Source: JACDCA01 sp040881785
GTDB lineage: Bacteria; Acidobacteriota; Vicinamibacteria; Vicinamibacterales; 2-12-FULL-66-21
DNA: 38,975 nucleotides
Reading direction: 5' to 3'
NCBI GenBank assembly: GCA_040881785.1
Contig: JBBECO010000053.1
Location: 1 to 38,975 of the forward strand
Below are positions 7,636 to 15,102 of this stretch, in pieces. The first letter of the stretch is position 1, and every line of letters begins with the position of its first letter. The position numbers and the translations under genes are program-made. The notes under the pieces are model-generated. The model did not search any database, was not told the origin of the DNA, and worked only from the letters and a program-made list of their open reading frames with translations.

Positions 7636-7640
7636 CCCCC
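7592..7640. repeat. GGGGTCAGACC repeat overlapping the end of the flippase gene
   Basis: Three direct copies of CCGGGGTCAGA / CCGGGGTCAAA are followed by the inverted copy GGTCTGACCCC. The unit can therefore form a hairpin (GGGGTCAGACC with GGTCTGACCCC) at the 3' end of the gene and may act as a terminator-like element. The stop codon of the flippase gene (7633-7635) lies inside the inverted copy. The following 217 nt (7640-7856) contain no gene I can support. Confidence 0.75.
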
Positions 7641-7856
7641 CGCGGCACCCGCCGCACCCGCTTACCATCCCCTCCTGTCCTTACCCGAGCATCACTGTTG
7701 CATACCGAATCAGGGCCTGGCTGCAGTGAGCCGAAATTCAGGCGTCCGGCGCCTTCCCCGGTAGGCGGTCTCCCATAAACGGGTGAACCGCGAATGCGGG
7801 GATTTGCGTCAAAGCCATTGGAGACCGGCCGTTTTGCGTCAGATTCGAGGTCGTGC

Positions 7857-8609
7857 GTGAGCTCAGTCCAGTCCGTCCCCGTCAGGGACGCCGTCATCCT
7901 CGCCGCAGGCAACGGGGACCGATTCAAGAACCCCCAGCATCAGTCGAAATTGCTGCATGCCGTCCTTGGGCAGCCGCTCATCCTCCGAACACTGGAGATG
8001 GCGGCGGCCGCCGGCCTGTCGCACCTGCACGTCGTTCTCGGCTACGAAGCCGGCCGCGTCCAGGACGTCATCGAGCGCCACGCGATCCCCGGCGTGTCGG
8101 TGGACTTCATCCGCAACCCCGACTGGGACCTCGAGAACGGCGTGTCGGCACGCAGGGCGCGGGAGATCTGCAGGAGCGAGCGTTTCGCGCTGTTGATGGG
8201 GGACCATCTGTTCGACGCGCCGGTCCTGCGACGCCTCCTTGCGCTGGACGTGGACGCGCGCGACTCGGTCCTCGGCATCGACACGACGACGAACGATCCG
8301 CTGATTGCGGCTGAAGCCACCAAGGTGCGCCTGGCCGGCGACCGGATCGTCGCCATCGGCAAACACCTGAAGACGTGGGATGCGCTCGACACGGGCCTCT
8401 TTCTCTTCACCCCTGCGCTGTTCGACGCGCTCGACGAAGCGATCGACGTGGGTGAGACGACGCTGAGCGCCGGCGTCCAGCGGCTGGCCGCCTGGGGCCT
8501 GATGCGCGCGGCCGACATCGGTGGCTCGAACTGGTGCGACATCGACACGCTCGAAGACGTGCAGGCCGCCGAGTCGCTGTTCGGCACGCCGGAGCCCGAA
8601 CCGGCATGA
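7857..8609 (+). CDS. NTP transferase, inositol-1-phosphate cytidylyltransferase-like
   Basis: A 250-residue nucleotidyltransferase of the GT-A/MobA-like type. The N-terminal signature L-A-A-G-N-G-D-R-F (15-23) with the following K31 is the NTP-binding loop. Later motifs are L-M-G-D-H-L-F, the metal-binding aspartate region, and G-S-N-W-C-D-I-D-T near the end, which resembles the W-x-D-v-D-t end seen in IPCT enzymes. Together with the CDP-alcohol phosphotransferase encoded next, the best reading is CTP:inositol-1-phosphate (or another polyol phosphate) cytidylyltransferase. I chose the GTG at 7857, which has GAGG six bases upstream; an ATG at 7794 is in frame but lacks a ribosome site. The stop overlaps the next start (ATGA). 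The substrate is inferred from context, not proven. Confidence 0.75.
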   Translation: MSSVQSVPVRDAVILAAGNGDRFKNPQHQSKLLHAVLGQPLILRTLEMAAAAGLSHLHVVLGYEAGRVQDVIERHAIPGVSVDFIRNPDWDLENGVSARRAREICRSERFALLMGDHLFDAPVLRRLLALDVDARDSVLGIDTTTNDPLIAAEATKVRLAGDRIVAIGKHLKTWDALDTGLFLFTPALFDALDEAIDVGETTLSAGVQRLAAWGLMRAADIGGSNWCDIDTLEDVQAAESLFGTPEPEPA

Positions 8610-10897
8610 CCGCCGGCCGGAAGGGGAATGCGGTCCGCTGGGGCGCGCTCGCCATCGGGATCCTGCTGTTCGCGGCCGCGCTCTATTACATCAACCTGAC
8701 GCTGACCGCCGGCACGATCCGCCGCCTCGGTGTCGCGCTTCCCCTCGCACTGCTCATCAGCGGTCTCTGGCACCTGGCACGCACCTGGGCCTGGTCGTGG
8801 TGCTTTCCGTCACCACGACGCGTCAGCTTCATGCGCCTCGTGCGTGTGCGCCTCGCCGCCGAAGCCTTCAGCTATCTGACGCTCCGAGGGATCGCCGGCG
8901 AGCCGCTCAAAGTGGTCCTGCTCGACGACCGCGTCGACCCGCGTGAGGCCACGGCCGCGGTCGCGCTCGAGCGTCTCGCCTACATGATCGGGACGACGCT
9001 GATCGTCGGCCTCGGCTCGGTGATCGCCCTCGCGGTCCTGCCCTTGACGCCGGTGTGGTTCCGGGTCTTCCGCGCCTTTGCCCTCGGCGCGGCCGTCGTC
9101 GCACTCTTCACGGGCCTGGTGCTCAGCGGCCGCGGCACGTACGTCCATGCCGCCTTCAGCGCGTGGGACCGCCGGTTCGGGACCACGATCGCCGCCGGCC
9201 GCATCGCGCGCTTCATCGCGTCGGTCGAACGCCAGATGCTCGCGCTGGTGCGAAGCCATCCCTCGCGCCTCGTCGTCCTCCTGACGGCGACGGTCGTGTC
9301 GTACGTGCTGATGGGTCTCGAAGCCTGGGTCATCCTGAAAGCCAGCGGCACGCCCGTCTCGGCTGTGGGTGCGCTCGCGGTCGAGACGTTCTCGCGCGTG
9401 GCCAGCTTCGCCTCGGCGTTCATCCCGGCGAACCTCGGCGCGCTCGAGGCATCAAGCCTCGCGGCCGCCAGCGCGGCCGGGATGGCCGCCGGCGGCGCCG
9501 CCCTTGCGCTGACGCGCCGTATTCGCGGCCTCTTCTGGGCGGGTGTCGGCCTGGCGATCTATCCGCGCGGTTCGCGCCGACCACGCGTGACAGGTCAGGA
9601 ACCCACGGCCACGGTCACGCCGGGAGAGCCCGGTCCAGTCCTGCTCTACGTCATGCGGGACGAGGCCGTCCCGGTGCCGCCGCACGCGCGGCTCGCCGGA
9701 CTTCCCCTGAGCGAACGGATCGTCCGGTCGGCCTTTCGTGCGACCTACTCGCGCATCGTCATCTGGACCGGCGACGGCGACGCCGGCGATCGCCGTTTCG
9801 AGCGAATGCTCCAGACGTTCGGCGGGGCCGTGACGGTGGCGCGCAACGACGAGGACTGGCGCGCCGCTCTCGGGGCCTTGGATCCGCAACGCACGGTCAC
9901 GGCGGTCGGCGCCGGCACGCTCGTGTCGCCGGCGCTGCTCGCGGACGCCGCCGCCCATGCCGCCGGCGCGGGAGAGATCCGAGATGTGTCACCGGGCGAA
10001 GGATGGCCCGTGAGCGGCGTGCTGCGGTTGACGGCTGCCGACGCGACGGACCGGCAGGCGCTGGCCGCGGCGCTCCGGGCACGCGCGGCGATCGCCGACC
10101 GGCCGTCCGGCGACGACGTGTCGTACGGCCGGGCGCGGCTCGCGGTGCGGATGCGCACGGCCGAGGATCTTCCGGCCGCCGAAGCCACGCTGCGCCGATC
10201 CAGCTACAAGGACACCGACGCCAGGGTGGCGCGCTTCAACCGCCGGATCTCGCTGCCGATCAGCGTCGCGCTGATCCGCACGCCGCTGACCGCCAATCAG
10301 CTCTCGGTGATGCTCGTGGCGGTGGGCTTCTACGCGGGATGGCTGTTCAGCATCGGCGCGTACTGGCCGGGCGTCCTCGCCGGCTTCCTCTCCCTCGCGG
10401 CGAGCGTCCTGGACGGCTGTGACGGTGAGATCGCGCGCCTCAAGTACCAGGAGTCTGCGCTGGGCTGCTGGATCGAAACCTACGGCGACTATTCGTACTA
10501 CATCGCCATCTTCATCGGTCTGGCCGTCGGCGCCGTGCATCAGACGGGGTTCGAGGTCTTCTACTGGATCGGGGGCCTGGCGCTCATCGGCACCCTCATC
10601 ACCTTCGCGCTCCTCATCTACCTGCGGGCGCGGATCACCGGCGGACAGCCCAACCGGCTGCACGCCGTCGTCCGTGAGCGCTTCAAGTCCGAGCCGAATT
10701 TCTGGGAACGGATCATCTGGCGCGTGTCGTTCGTGGCCACGCGCGCGGCGATGCCTTACGGGATCATGGCCTTCGCGCTGCTCAACATCCTGCCGGGGAT
10801 CGTGATCCTGGCCGCGATCGGCTCGAACGTCTACTGGGTCAGCCTGGTCCTGAAGCTGAGAGACCTGCTGCGCGATGAGGAGACGGTCGCGGCCTGA
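8606..10897 (+). CDS. Fusion: flippase-like TM domain + degenerate nucleotidyltransferase + CDP-alcohol phosphotransferase
   Basis: A 763-residue membrane protein. Residues 1 to about 320 form a second flippase-like domain (L-R-G-I-A-G-E-P-L-K-V, then P-A-N-L-G-A-L-E-A-S). Residues about 335-545 look like a nucleotidyltransferase fold that lost its signature loop (L-P-L-S-E-R-I-V-R-S-A then a V-x-V-G-A-G-T-L-V strand). Residues about 550-760 are a CDP-alcohol phosphotransferase with D603-x2-D606-G-x2-A610-R611-x8-G620-x3-E624-x3-D628. The usual third Asp is Glu here. The start ATG overlaps the upstream stop by 4 nt. Together with the cytidylyltransferase, this resembles a split IPCT/DIPPS pathway, the route to di-myo-inositol phosphate or an inositol-phosphate lipid. 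The product is unknown. The built-in flippase suggests synthesis and export of a membrane-linked product. The gene ends at a large repeat. Confidence 0.78.
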   Translation: MTAGRKGNAVRWGALAIGILLFAAALYYINLTLTAGTIRRLGVALPLALLISGLWHLARTWAWSWCFPSPRRVSFMRLVRVRLAAEAFSYLTLRGIAGEPLKVVLLDDRVDPREATAAVALERLAYMIGTTLIVGLGSVIALAVLPLTPVWFRVFRAFALGAAVVALFTGLVLSGRGTYVHAAFSAWDRRFGTTIAAGRIARFIASVERQMLALVRSHPSRLVVLLTATVVSYVLMGLEAWVILKASGTPVSAVGALAVETFSRVASFASAFIPANLGALEASSLAAASAAGMAAGGAALALTRRIRGLFWAGVGLAIYPRGSRRPRVTGQEPTATVTPGEPGPVLLYVMRDEAVPVPPHARLAGLPLSERIVRSAFRATYSRIVIWTGDGDAGDRRFERMLQTFGGAVTVARNDEDWRAALGALDPQRTVTAVGAGTLVSPALLADAAAHAAGAGEIRDVSPGEGWPVSGVLRLTAADATDRQALAAALRARAAIADRPSGDDVSYGRARLAVRMRTAEDLPAAEATLRRSSYKDTDARVARFNRRISLPISVALIRTPLTANQLSVMLVAVGFYAGWLFSIGAYWPGVLAGFLSLAASVLDGCDGEIARLKYQESALGCWIETYGDYSYYIAIFIGLAVGAVHQTGFEVFYWIGGLALIGTLITFALLIYLRARITGGQPNRLHAVVRERFKSEPNFWERIIWRVSFVATRAAMPYGIMAFALLNILPGIVILAAIGSNVYWVSLVLKLRDLLRDEETVAA

Positions 10898-10900
10898 TCG

Positions 10901-11121
<221 letters not shown>

Positions 11122-11124
<3 letters not shown>

Positions 11125-11718
11125 GACTTCCCGTCGCCCTTCCATCGCTCTCTGCATGGTGACGTCGTCGGCGTATTCGAGGTCGCTGCCGACCGGGACG
11201 CCCATCGCGATGCGGGTGACCTTGATCCCCAGCGGCTTGAGCAGCTTCGCCAGGTAGATCGCCGTCGCTTCCCCTTCCACGTTGGGATTGGTCGCCAGCA
11301 CGACTTCGGTCACGGTCCCGCCGGCGACACGCCGCAGGAGCTCCTTGATCTTCAGGTCGTCAGGGCCGACACCATGCAGCGGCGACAGCGCCCCCATCAG
11401 CACGTGGTAGAGGCCGTTGAACTGCCGCGTGCGCTCGACGCCGTTGACGTTCTCGGGCTCTTCGACGACGCAGACGAGCGTCTGGTCACGCGAGGGATTG
11501 GTGCAGAAGAAGCACGGGTCGGCGTCGGTGATGTTGCTGCAGATGGAACAGTAGGTGACGCGCTCCTTGACCTCGCGCATGGCGTCGGCCAGCCGATCCA
11601 CGTCTTCGCGCGGGGTCTTGAGGAGGTGGTACGCCAGGCGCTGGGCGCTCCTGGCGCCGATGCCCGGCAGCCGCTGAAGCTGTTCGATCAGCTTCGCGAG
11701 AGGATCGGTCCGCTGCAT
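11122..11718 (-). CDS. recR: Recombination protein RecR
   Basis: A 198-residue protein with the standard RecR layout. It has an N-terminal helix-hairpin-helix (L-P-G-I-G-A-R-S-A-Q-R-L-A), a C4 zinc finger (C57, C60, C69, C72), and a Toprim domain starting about residue 78 with V-V-E-E, then P-N-V-E-G-E-A-T-A and V-T-R-I-A-x-G-V-P-V-G. RecR acts with RecF/RecO to load RecA at single-strand gaps. The chosen ATG (11716-11718) overlaps the TGA of ybaB by one base, indicating translational coupling. The TTG directly before it is an alternative. The order dnaX-ybaB-recR is conserved in many bacteria. Confidence 0.96.
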
Positions 11719-12017
11719 CAAAACATGCCGGGGATCTTCATCCCGCCCATCATGCCGCCCATCTGTTCCGACATGGCTTCATCGGCCTTGCGGTGAGCGT
11801 CGTTCATGGCGGCGAGGATGAGGTCCTGCAGCATCTCGACGTCGTCTTTCGACACCGCTTCGGGGTCGATCTTGATCGACTGCAGCTGCTTCGAGCCGTT
11901 GACGACGACGGTGACCATGCCGCCGCCGGCCGTGGCCTCGACGCGGAGCTCGGCCATCTGTTTCTGAAGGCGCTCCTGCATCTGCTGCGCCTGTTTCATC
12001 ATCTGCTGGATATTCAT
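11718..12017 (-). CDS. ybaB: YbaB/EbfC nucleoid-associated protein
   Basis: A 99-residue protein typical of YbaB/EbfC: it opens M-N-I-Q-Q-M-M-K-Q-A-Q-Q-M-Q-E-R-L-Q-K, an amphipathic helix, followed by the conserved A-G-G-G-M-V-x-V-x-V-N-G and a C-terminal L-I-x-A-A-x-N-D-A-H-R-K helix. The family forms tweezer-like dimers that bind DNA. It sits between dnaX and recR as in many genomes and has an AAGGA ribosome site. The C terminus is Met/Gly-rich (M-G-G-M-M-G-G-M), as is common in this family. Confidence 0.95.
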   Translation of the reverse strand: MNIQQMMKQAQQMQERLQKQMAELRVEATAGGGMVTVVVNGSKQLQSIKIDPEAVSKDDVEMLQDLILAAMNDAHRKADEAMSEQMGGMMGGMKIPGMF

Positions 12018-12036
12018 TCGGTTGATCCTTGTCGGT

Positions 12037-12060
12037 GCTCGGGGCTCGGGGCTCGGGGCT
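12037..12060. repeat. Heptamer tandem repeat GCTCGGG
   Basis: Three full copies of GCTCGGG and one partial copy lie between ybaB and dnaX. The last partial unit reaches into the dnaX stop codon. It is a 7-nt microsatellite of the same period as the other intergenic arrays in this window. Confidence 0.8.
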
Positions 12061-13810
12061 ATCTCTCCTCGACGTCCTTGATTTCAGCGGCGAAGACGTC
12101 GAGCATGGCCTGGACGCCTGAGTCTTCGAGCGCCTGCTGCGTCAGCGCATTCTTGCGGTCATCGGGCGGCGCGGCGGCGCGGCCGGGTGCGCCCGCGGCG
12201 GGCGGGGTGCCGGCGGCTGGCACCCCTTCGGCCGAGACGACGTGCATGCGACGCCCGGCGAGCCGCGACGCGACATCCTCCAGGTAGGCGCGGTTCTGAT
12301 CGAGCTGCGCGCGCAACGCCCGGTGGTGCGGGCCGAACGTGAAGACGATCCTGTCGACGTCGTGCTCGATCTTCTGAGCCATCGCCACGACGGTGCCGTG
12401 GAAGAATTTCTTGGCCTTGCGTACCTCCTCGAGGAAGGCGTCCTTCATCGCGCCGGGCGCGACGGGCTCGTCCCTCGACGGCTGGGCCGCCGGCGGCGCG
12501 GACGGCGGAGCGGGACGCGCTGGCGCCTCCCGCCGCGCCTCGACCGCCTTCACCGTGGCGGCGCCGGCAGCCGGTGGACGCGGCGGCGCCACTGGACGGG
12601 CGATGCCGGCTGAGGGCGCCGTGCGGGCTCCGGCCGGCGCGCCAGCGCCGGCGCGCGAGGGCACGGGTCCGCCCGTGTCCAACCCGTCGATCAGATCCGA
12701 CAACGGCACGAGCTTCCGCAGGTGGATCCACCGCAGCAGCGCCATCTCCAGGTGATACCGAGGCTGCGCGGACCCGCGGATCTCGTACTCGGCCTTCGTC
12801 AGGACCTCGAAGGCGCGCATGAGGTCCTCGGGCGAGAACCGTGGCGCGAGCGCGATGATCCGCGTCCGCTCCTGCCCTTCGGCCGCGATCTCGGGATCCG
12901 CGGCGCGCGACGCATCGATCTTCACGACCAGGAGGTCGCGCGTGAGGCGCGCCAGCTCGCGCACGACCGAGCGCAGCTCGTAGCCTGACTCCACGGCACG
13001 GCCCGCCAGCGCAAACACCGCCGGCGCATCCTCGTTCGCCACGGCGTCGGCGATGTCGAGCAGCAGGTCGCGGTGCACGAGCCCGAGGACGGTCGCGACA
13101 TCGTCCGACGAGATCTCCCTGCCGGCGAACGCGATGACCTGGTCGAAGGCGCTCTGCGCGTCGCGCATGCTGCCGTCGCCCGCCCGCGCAATCAGCATGA
13201 TGGCGGCGTCGTCGATCTCGATGCCTTCGGCGGTCGCGATGGCGCGGAGCTGCTCGGCGATCTGCTTCACGCCGATCAGCTTCAGCTCGAAGACCTGCGA
13301 GCGCGACTGGATCGTCTGCGGGACCTTGTCGATCTCGGTCGTCGCCATCATGAAGACGACGTGAGGCGGGGGCTCTTCGACCGACTTGAGGAGGGCGTCG
13401 AAGGCTTGCTTCGACAGGCGGTGCACCTCGTCGATGATGAAGATCTTGAAGCGGTTGCGCGCCGGCCGGACGCCGAGGTTCGCGATGATGACCTCGCGGA
13501 CGTTGTCGACCTGGGTGTTCGTGGCCGCGTCGATCTCGATGACGTCCATGTCGCGCCCCTGCGCGATTTCGACGCAGGCGTCGCAGACGCCGCAGGGGTC
13601 GGCGGTGGGGCCGTCCACGCAGTTCAGTCCGCGCGCGAGGATCCTGGCGGTGGTCGTCTTGCCGACGCCGCGAGGCCCCGAGAAGACGAACGACTGCGCA
13701 ATCCGCTTCGCCGCAATGGCGTTGCGAAGCGTTTGCGTGACACCGCGCTGTCCGATGACGTCATCGAACTTCTGCGGTCGCCACTTCCGCGCCAGAACCT
13801 GATAGGACAC
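12059..13810 (-). CDS. dnaX: DNA polymerase III subunit gamma/tau
   Basis: A 583-residue clamp-loader ATPase. Starting at GTG 13810 the protein opens V-S-Y-Q-V-L-A-R-K-W-R-P, the hallmark DnaX N terminus. Walker A G-P-R-G-V-G-K-T is at 45-52, zinc ligands are C64, C73, C76 and C79, and D-E-V-H-R-L-S (Walker B) is followed by A-F-D-A-L-L-K-S-V-E-E-P-P and S-R-S-Q with the sensor arginine. Domain III runs to about residue 370. An Ala/Pro-rich linker and a tau-like C-terminal domain follow. The frame continues upstream through a repeat and part of the SRP RNA gene, which is not coding. No programmed-slippage A-run is obvious. It lies directly downstream of the SRP RNA gene, a conserved neighbourhood. 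Confidence 0.95.
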   Translation of the reverse strand: MSYQVLARKWRPQKFDDVIGQRGVTQTLRNAIAAKRIAQSFVFSGPRGVGKTTTARILARGLNCVDGPTADPCGVCDACVEIAQGRDMDVIEIDAATNTQVDNVREVIIANLGVRPARNRFKIFIIDEVHRLSKQAFDALLKSVEEPPPHVVFMMATTEIDKVPQTIQSRSQVFELKLIGVKQIAEQLRAIATAEGIEIDDAAIMLIARAGDGSMRDAQSAFDQVIAFAGREISSDDVATVLGLVHRDLLLDIADAVANEDAPAVFALAGRAVESGYELRSVVRELARLTRDLLVVKIDASRAADPEIAAEGQERTRIIALAPRFSPEDLMRAFEVLTKAEYEIRGSAQPRYHLEMALLRWIHLRKLVPLSDLIDGLDTGGPVPSRAGAGAPAGARTAPSAGIARPVAPPRPPAAGAATVKAVEARREAPARPAPPSAPPAAQPSRDEPVAPGAMKDAFLEEVRKAKKFFHGTVVAMAQKIEHDVDRIVFTFGPHHRALRAQLDQNRAYLEDVASRLAGRRMHVVSAEGVPAAGTPPAAGAPGRAAAPPDDRKNALTQQALEDSGVQAMLDVFAAEIKDVEER

Positions 13811-13816
13811 TTGCAA

Positions 13817-13844
13817 TGCTGAATTCTGAATGCTGAATGCTGAA
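13817..13844. repeat. Heptamer tandem repeat TGCTGAA (four units)
   Basis: TGCTGAA, TTCTGAA, TGCTGAA, TGCTGAA lie head to tail between the dnaX start and the SRP RNA gene. This is the same 7-nt period as three other intergenic arrays in the window, but a different sequence. Confidence 0.85.
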
Positions 13845-13863
13845 GTAAGGGTGCAATGGTGAA

Positions 13864-13918
13864 CGGCGGGTCCCACCGCGGCCCGGAGGGCCTGCGGCAC
13901 ATGTCAGTGACTACTTAG
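13864..13918 (-). other. Second copy of the SRP RNA 3' end at the left edge of the gap (assembly overlap)
   Basis: These 55 bases are identical to 14019-14073 on the other side of the N run. They are the 3' part of the SRP RNA. An exact 55-base overlap ending at both contig edges is what two adjacent de Bruijn graph contigs give with k = 55. It is therefore most likely one locus written twice, not a duplicated gene. Confidence 0.85.
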
Positions 13919-14018
13919 NNNNNNNNNNNNNNNNNNNNNNNNNNNNNNNNNNNNNNNNNNNNNNNNNNNNNNNNNNNNNNNNNNNNNNNNNNNNNNNNNN
14001 NNNNNNNNNNNNNNNNNN
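13919..14018. other. Assembly gap of 100 N
   Basis: Exactly 100 N, a standard placeholder for unknown length. The identical 55-base flanks suggest that the true gap length is negative (overlap) and that no sequence is missing. Confidence 0.95.
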
Positions 14019-14151
14019 CGGCGGGTCCCACCGCGGCCCGGAGGGCCTGCGGCACATGTCAGTGACTACTTAGCGCTGCTGCCTTCCGGCCCTGACGCGG
14101 TTCGCAGGCTGAGATTGCACAGGTTCCGGACCGCGGTGCGACCCGCCGGTC
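14019..14151 (-). ncRNA. ffs: SRP RNA (4.5S-like)
   Basis: On the minus strand the apical SRP domain is clear: GTCAGGGCCGGAAGGCAGCAGC, with the GGAA tetraloop and the asymmetric loop bound by Ffh. The outer stem is formed by CGGCGGGTCGCACCGCGG at the 5' side and its near-perfect complement at the 3' side, which ends at the N gap. The length, about 131 nt, is slightly above the E. coli 4.5S RNA. There is no Alu domain. The 3' boundary is approximate because of the gap. It is located upstream of dnaX as in many bacteria. Confidence 0.93.
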
Positions 14152-14161
14152 TTAGGCCTTG

Positions 14162-14170
14162 ATTGTATCA
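14162..14170 (-). promoter_or_regulatory. Extended -10 element of the SRP RNA promoter
   Basis: Minus strand TG-A-TACAAT lies about 10 nt before the RNA 5' end. A TGn extension plus a 5/6 match to TATAAT is visible. The -35 region is poor (TTAGGG-like), consistent with an extended -10 promoter. Confidence 0.45.
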
Positions 14171-14187
14171 AACGGGATGCGCCACCC

Positions 14188-14620
14188 CTAACACGCGGTC
14201 CCCTGCGCGCGATTCAGAGCGTGCTCGGCGCGCGCCTGGTGCTCCGCCGTCCCGGTGCCCAGGTACCTTGCCGATCATCCGGGGCATCCGGCCGACCCCC
14301 GCCCAGCCGGTGGCGTAATGCGGATCCTCCGTGACGCAGCGGTCGTACAGGGCGAGCGCCTCGCTCCAGTGCGTCGAGTCGCGGCTCAGTTCGTTGGCCC
14401 GCAGATACAGCTCATAGGCGGCGGCCGACGAAGGCACGTCCGGCTTCAGCATCTCAGCGGCCGCGACAGCGATTCGACGATGCGCCCGGCAAGATCGTCC
14501 TGAAGGCTGAAGAGGTCCCCCACCGGCGCCTGCGCCGTGTGCGACCAGATCACCGTGGAGCCGGGGGCGTCGACGAGCTGCGTCGTGACGCGAACCTGGT
14601 TGCCGGCCCGCAACGCCGCG
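14188..14620 (-). pseudogene. Remnant of a TolB-like/TPR regulatory protein
   Basis: Three pieces in different frames read in order as the C-terminal half of a TolB-N/TPR protein. This is the type found behind adenylate cyclase, winged-helix or Ser/Thr kinase domains. Piece one contains L-R-A-G-N-Q-V-R-V-T-T-Q-L-V and W-S-H-T-A-Q then L-Q-D-D-L-A-G-R-I-V. Piece two contains A-Y-E-L-Y-L-R-A-N-E-L-S-R and A-L-A-L-Y-D-R-C-V-T-E-D-P-H-Y-A. Piece three contains A-E-H-A-L-N-R-A-Q-G and a stop at 14188. The N terminus is gone, there are at least two frameshifts, and several TPRs are missing. It abuts a second remnant on the opposite strand. It is a decayed gene. Confidence 0.7.
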
Positions 14621-15098
14621 CGCGGCGTCACGTCCGTCCACAACATGGGCACGTGGGGCGAGCTCGACACGTTCGCCCGCGCGCGCAAGGCCGGCTCGCT
14701 CACGACGCGGATCTATGCGGCCGTGCCGCCCGCCGACTGGCCGCGTCTGCAGCGCACCGTCGAGGCGAGGACGCATGGCGGCGCCGATGGACGCAACGAT
14801 GACTGGCTGCGCGTCGGCGCCCTCAAGGACCGTCACCCGCCGGACGCTCGACGACAAGCACCCCGGTGGCTGGGTGCCGGCGCAGAAGATCACCGTGGAG
14901 GAAGCCGTCCGCGCCTACACATCCAGCGCGGCCTATGCCTCGTTCGAAGAATCGCGAAAGGGGACGCTCGCCCCGGGACGGCTTGCGGATTTCGTCATGC
15001 TCGACCGCAACATCTTCGACATTCCGCCAGAGCGGATCCGCGACGTGAAGGTCGCGCTGACCGCCGTCGGCGGCAAGGTCGTCCACCGGGCAGCGTGA
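14618..15098 (+). pseudogene. Remnant of a YtcJ-like amidohydrolase with internal deletion
   Basis: Two blocks match different parts of a family 3 amidohydrolase (YtcJ type, about 550 aa). Block one (to about 14830) reads G-V-T-S-V-H-N-M-G-T-W then T-T-R-I-Y-A-A-V-P and D-W-L-R-V-G-A-L-K. Block two, in another frame, reads T-L-D-D-K-H-P-G-G-W-V-P then the C-terminal K-I-T-V-E-E-A-V-R-A-Y-T, L-A-P-G-R-L-A-D-F-V-M-L-D and ends at 15096-15098. Roughly 200 residues between the blocks, including most metal ligands, are deleted at about 14830, and the N terminus is missing. It cannot encode an active enzyme. Confidence 0.8.
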
Positions 15099-15102
15099 TC
15101 GC

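Noticed and set aside
13811..13900. N-terminal extension of DnaX by about 30 residues
   Set aside because: The extra codons come from a TGCTGAA microsatellite and the SRP RNA copy; the family starts at V-S-Y-Q-V-L-A-R-K.
13864..14073. Tandem duplication of the SRP RNA gene
   Set aside because: The copy is exactly 55 bases, identical, and both copies end at the gap edges, which fits an assembly overlap.
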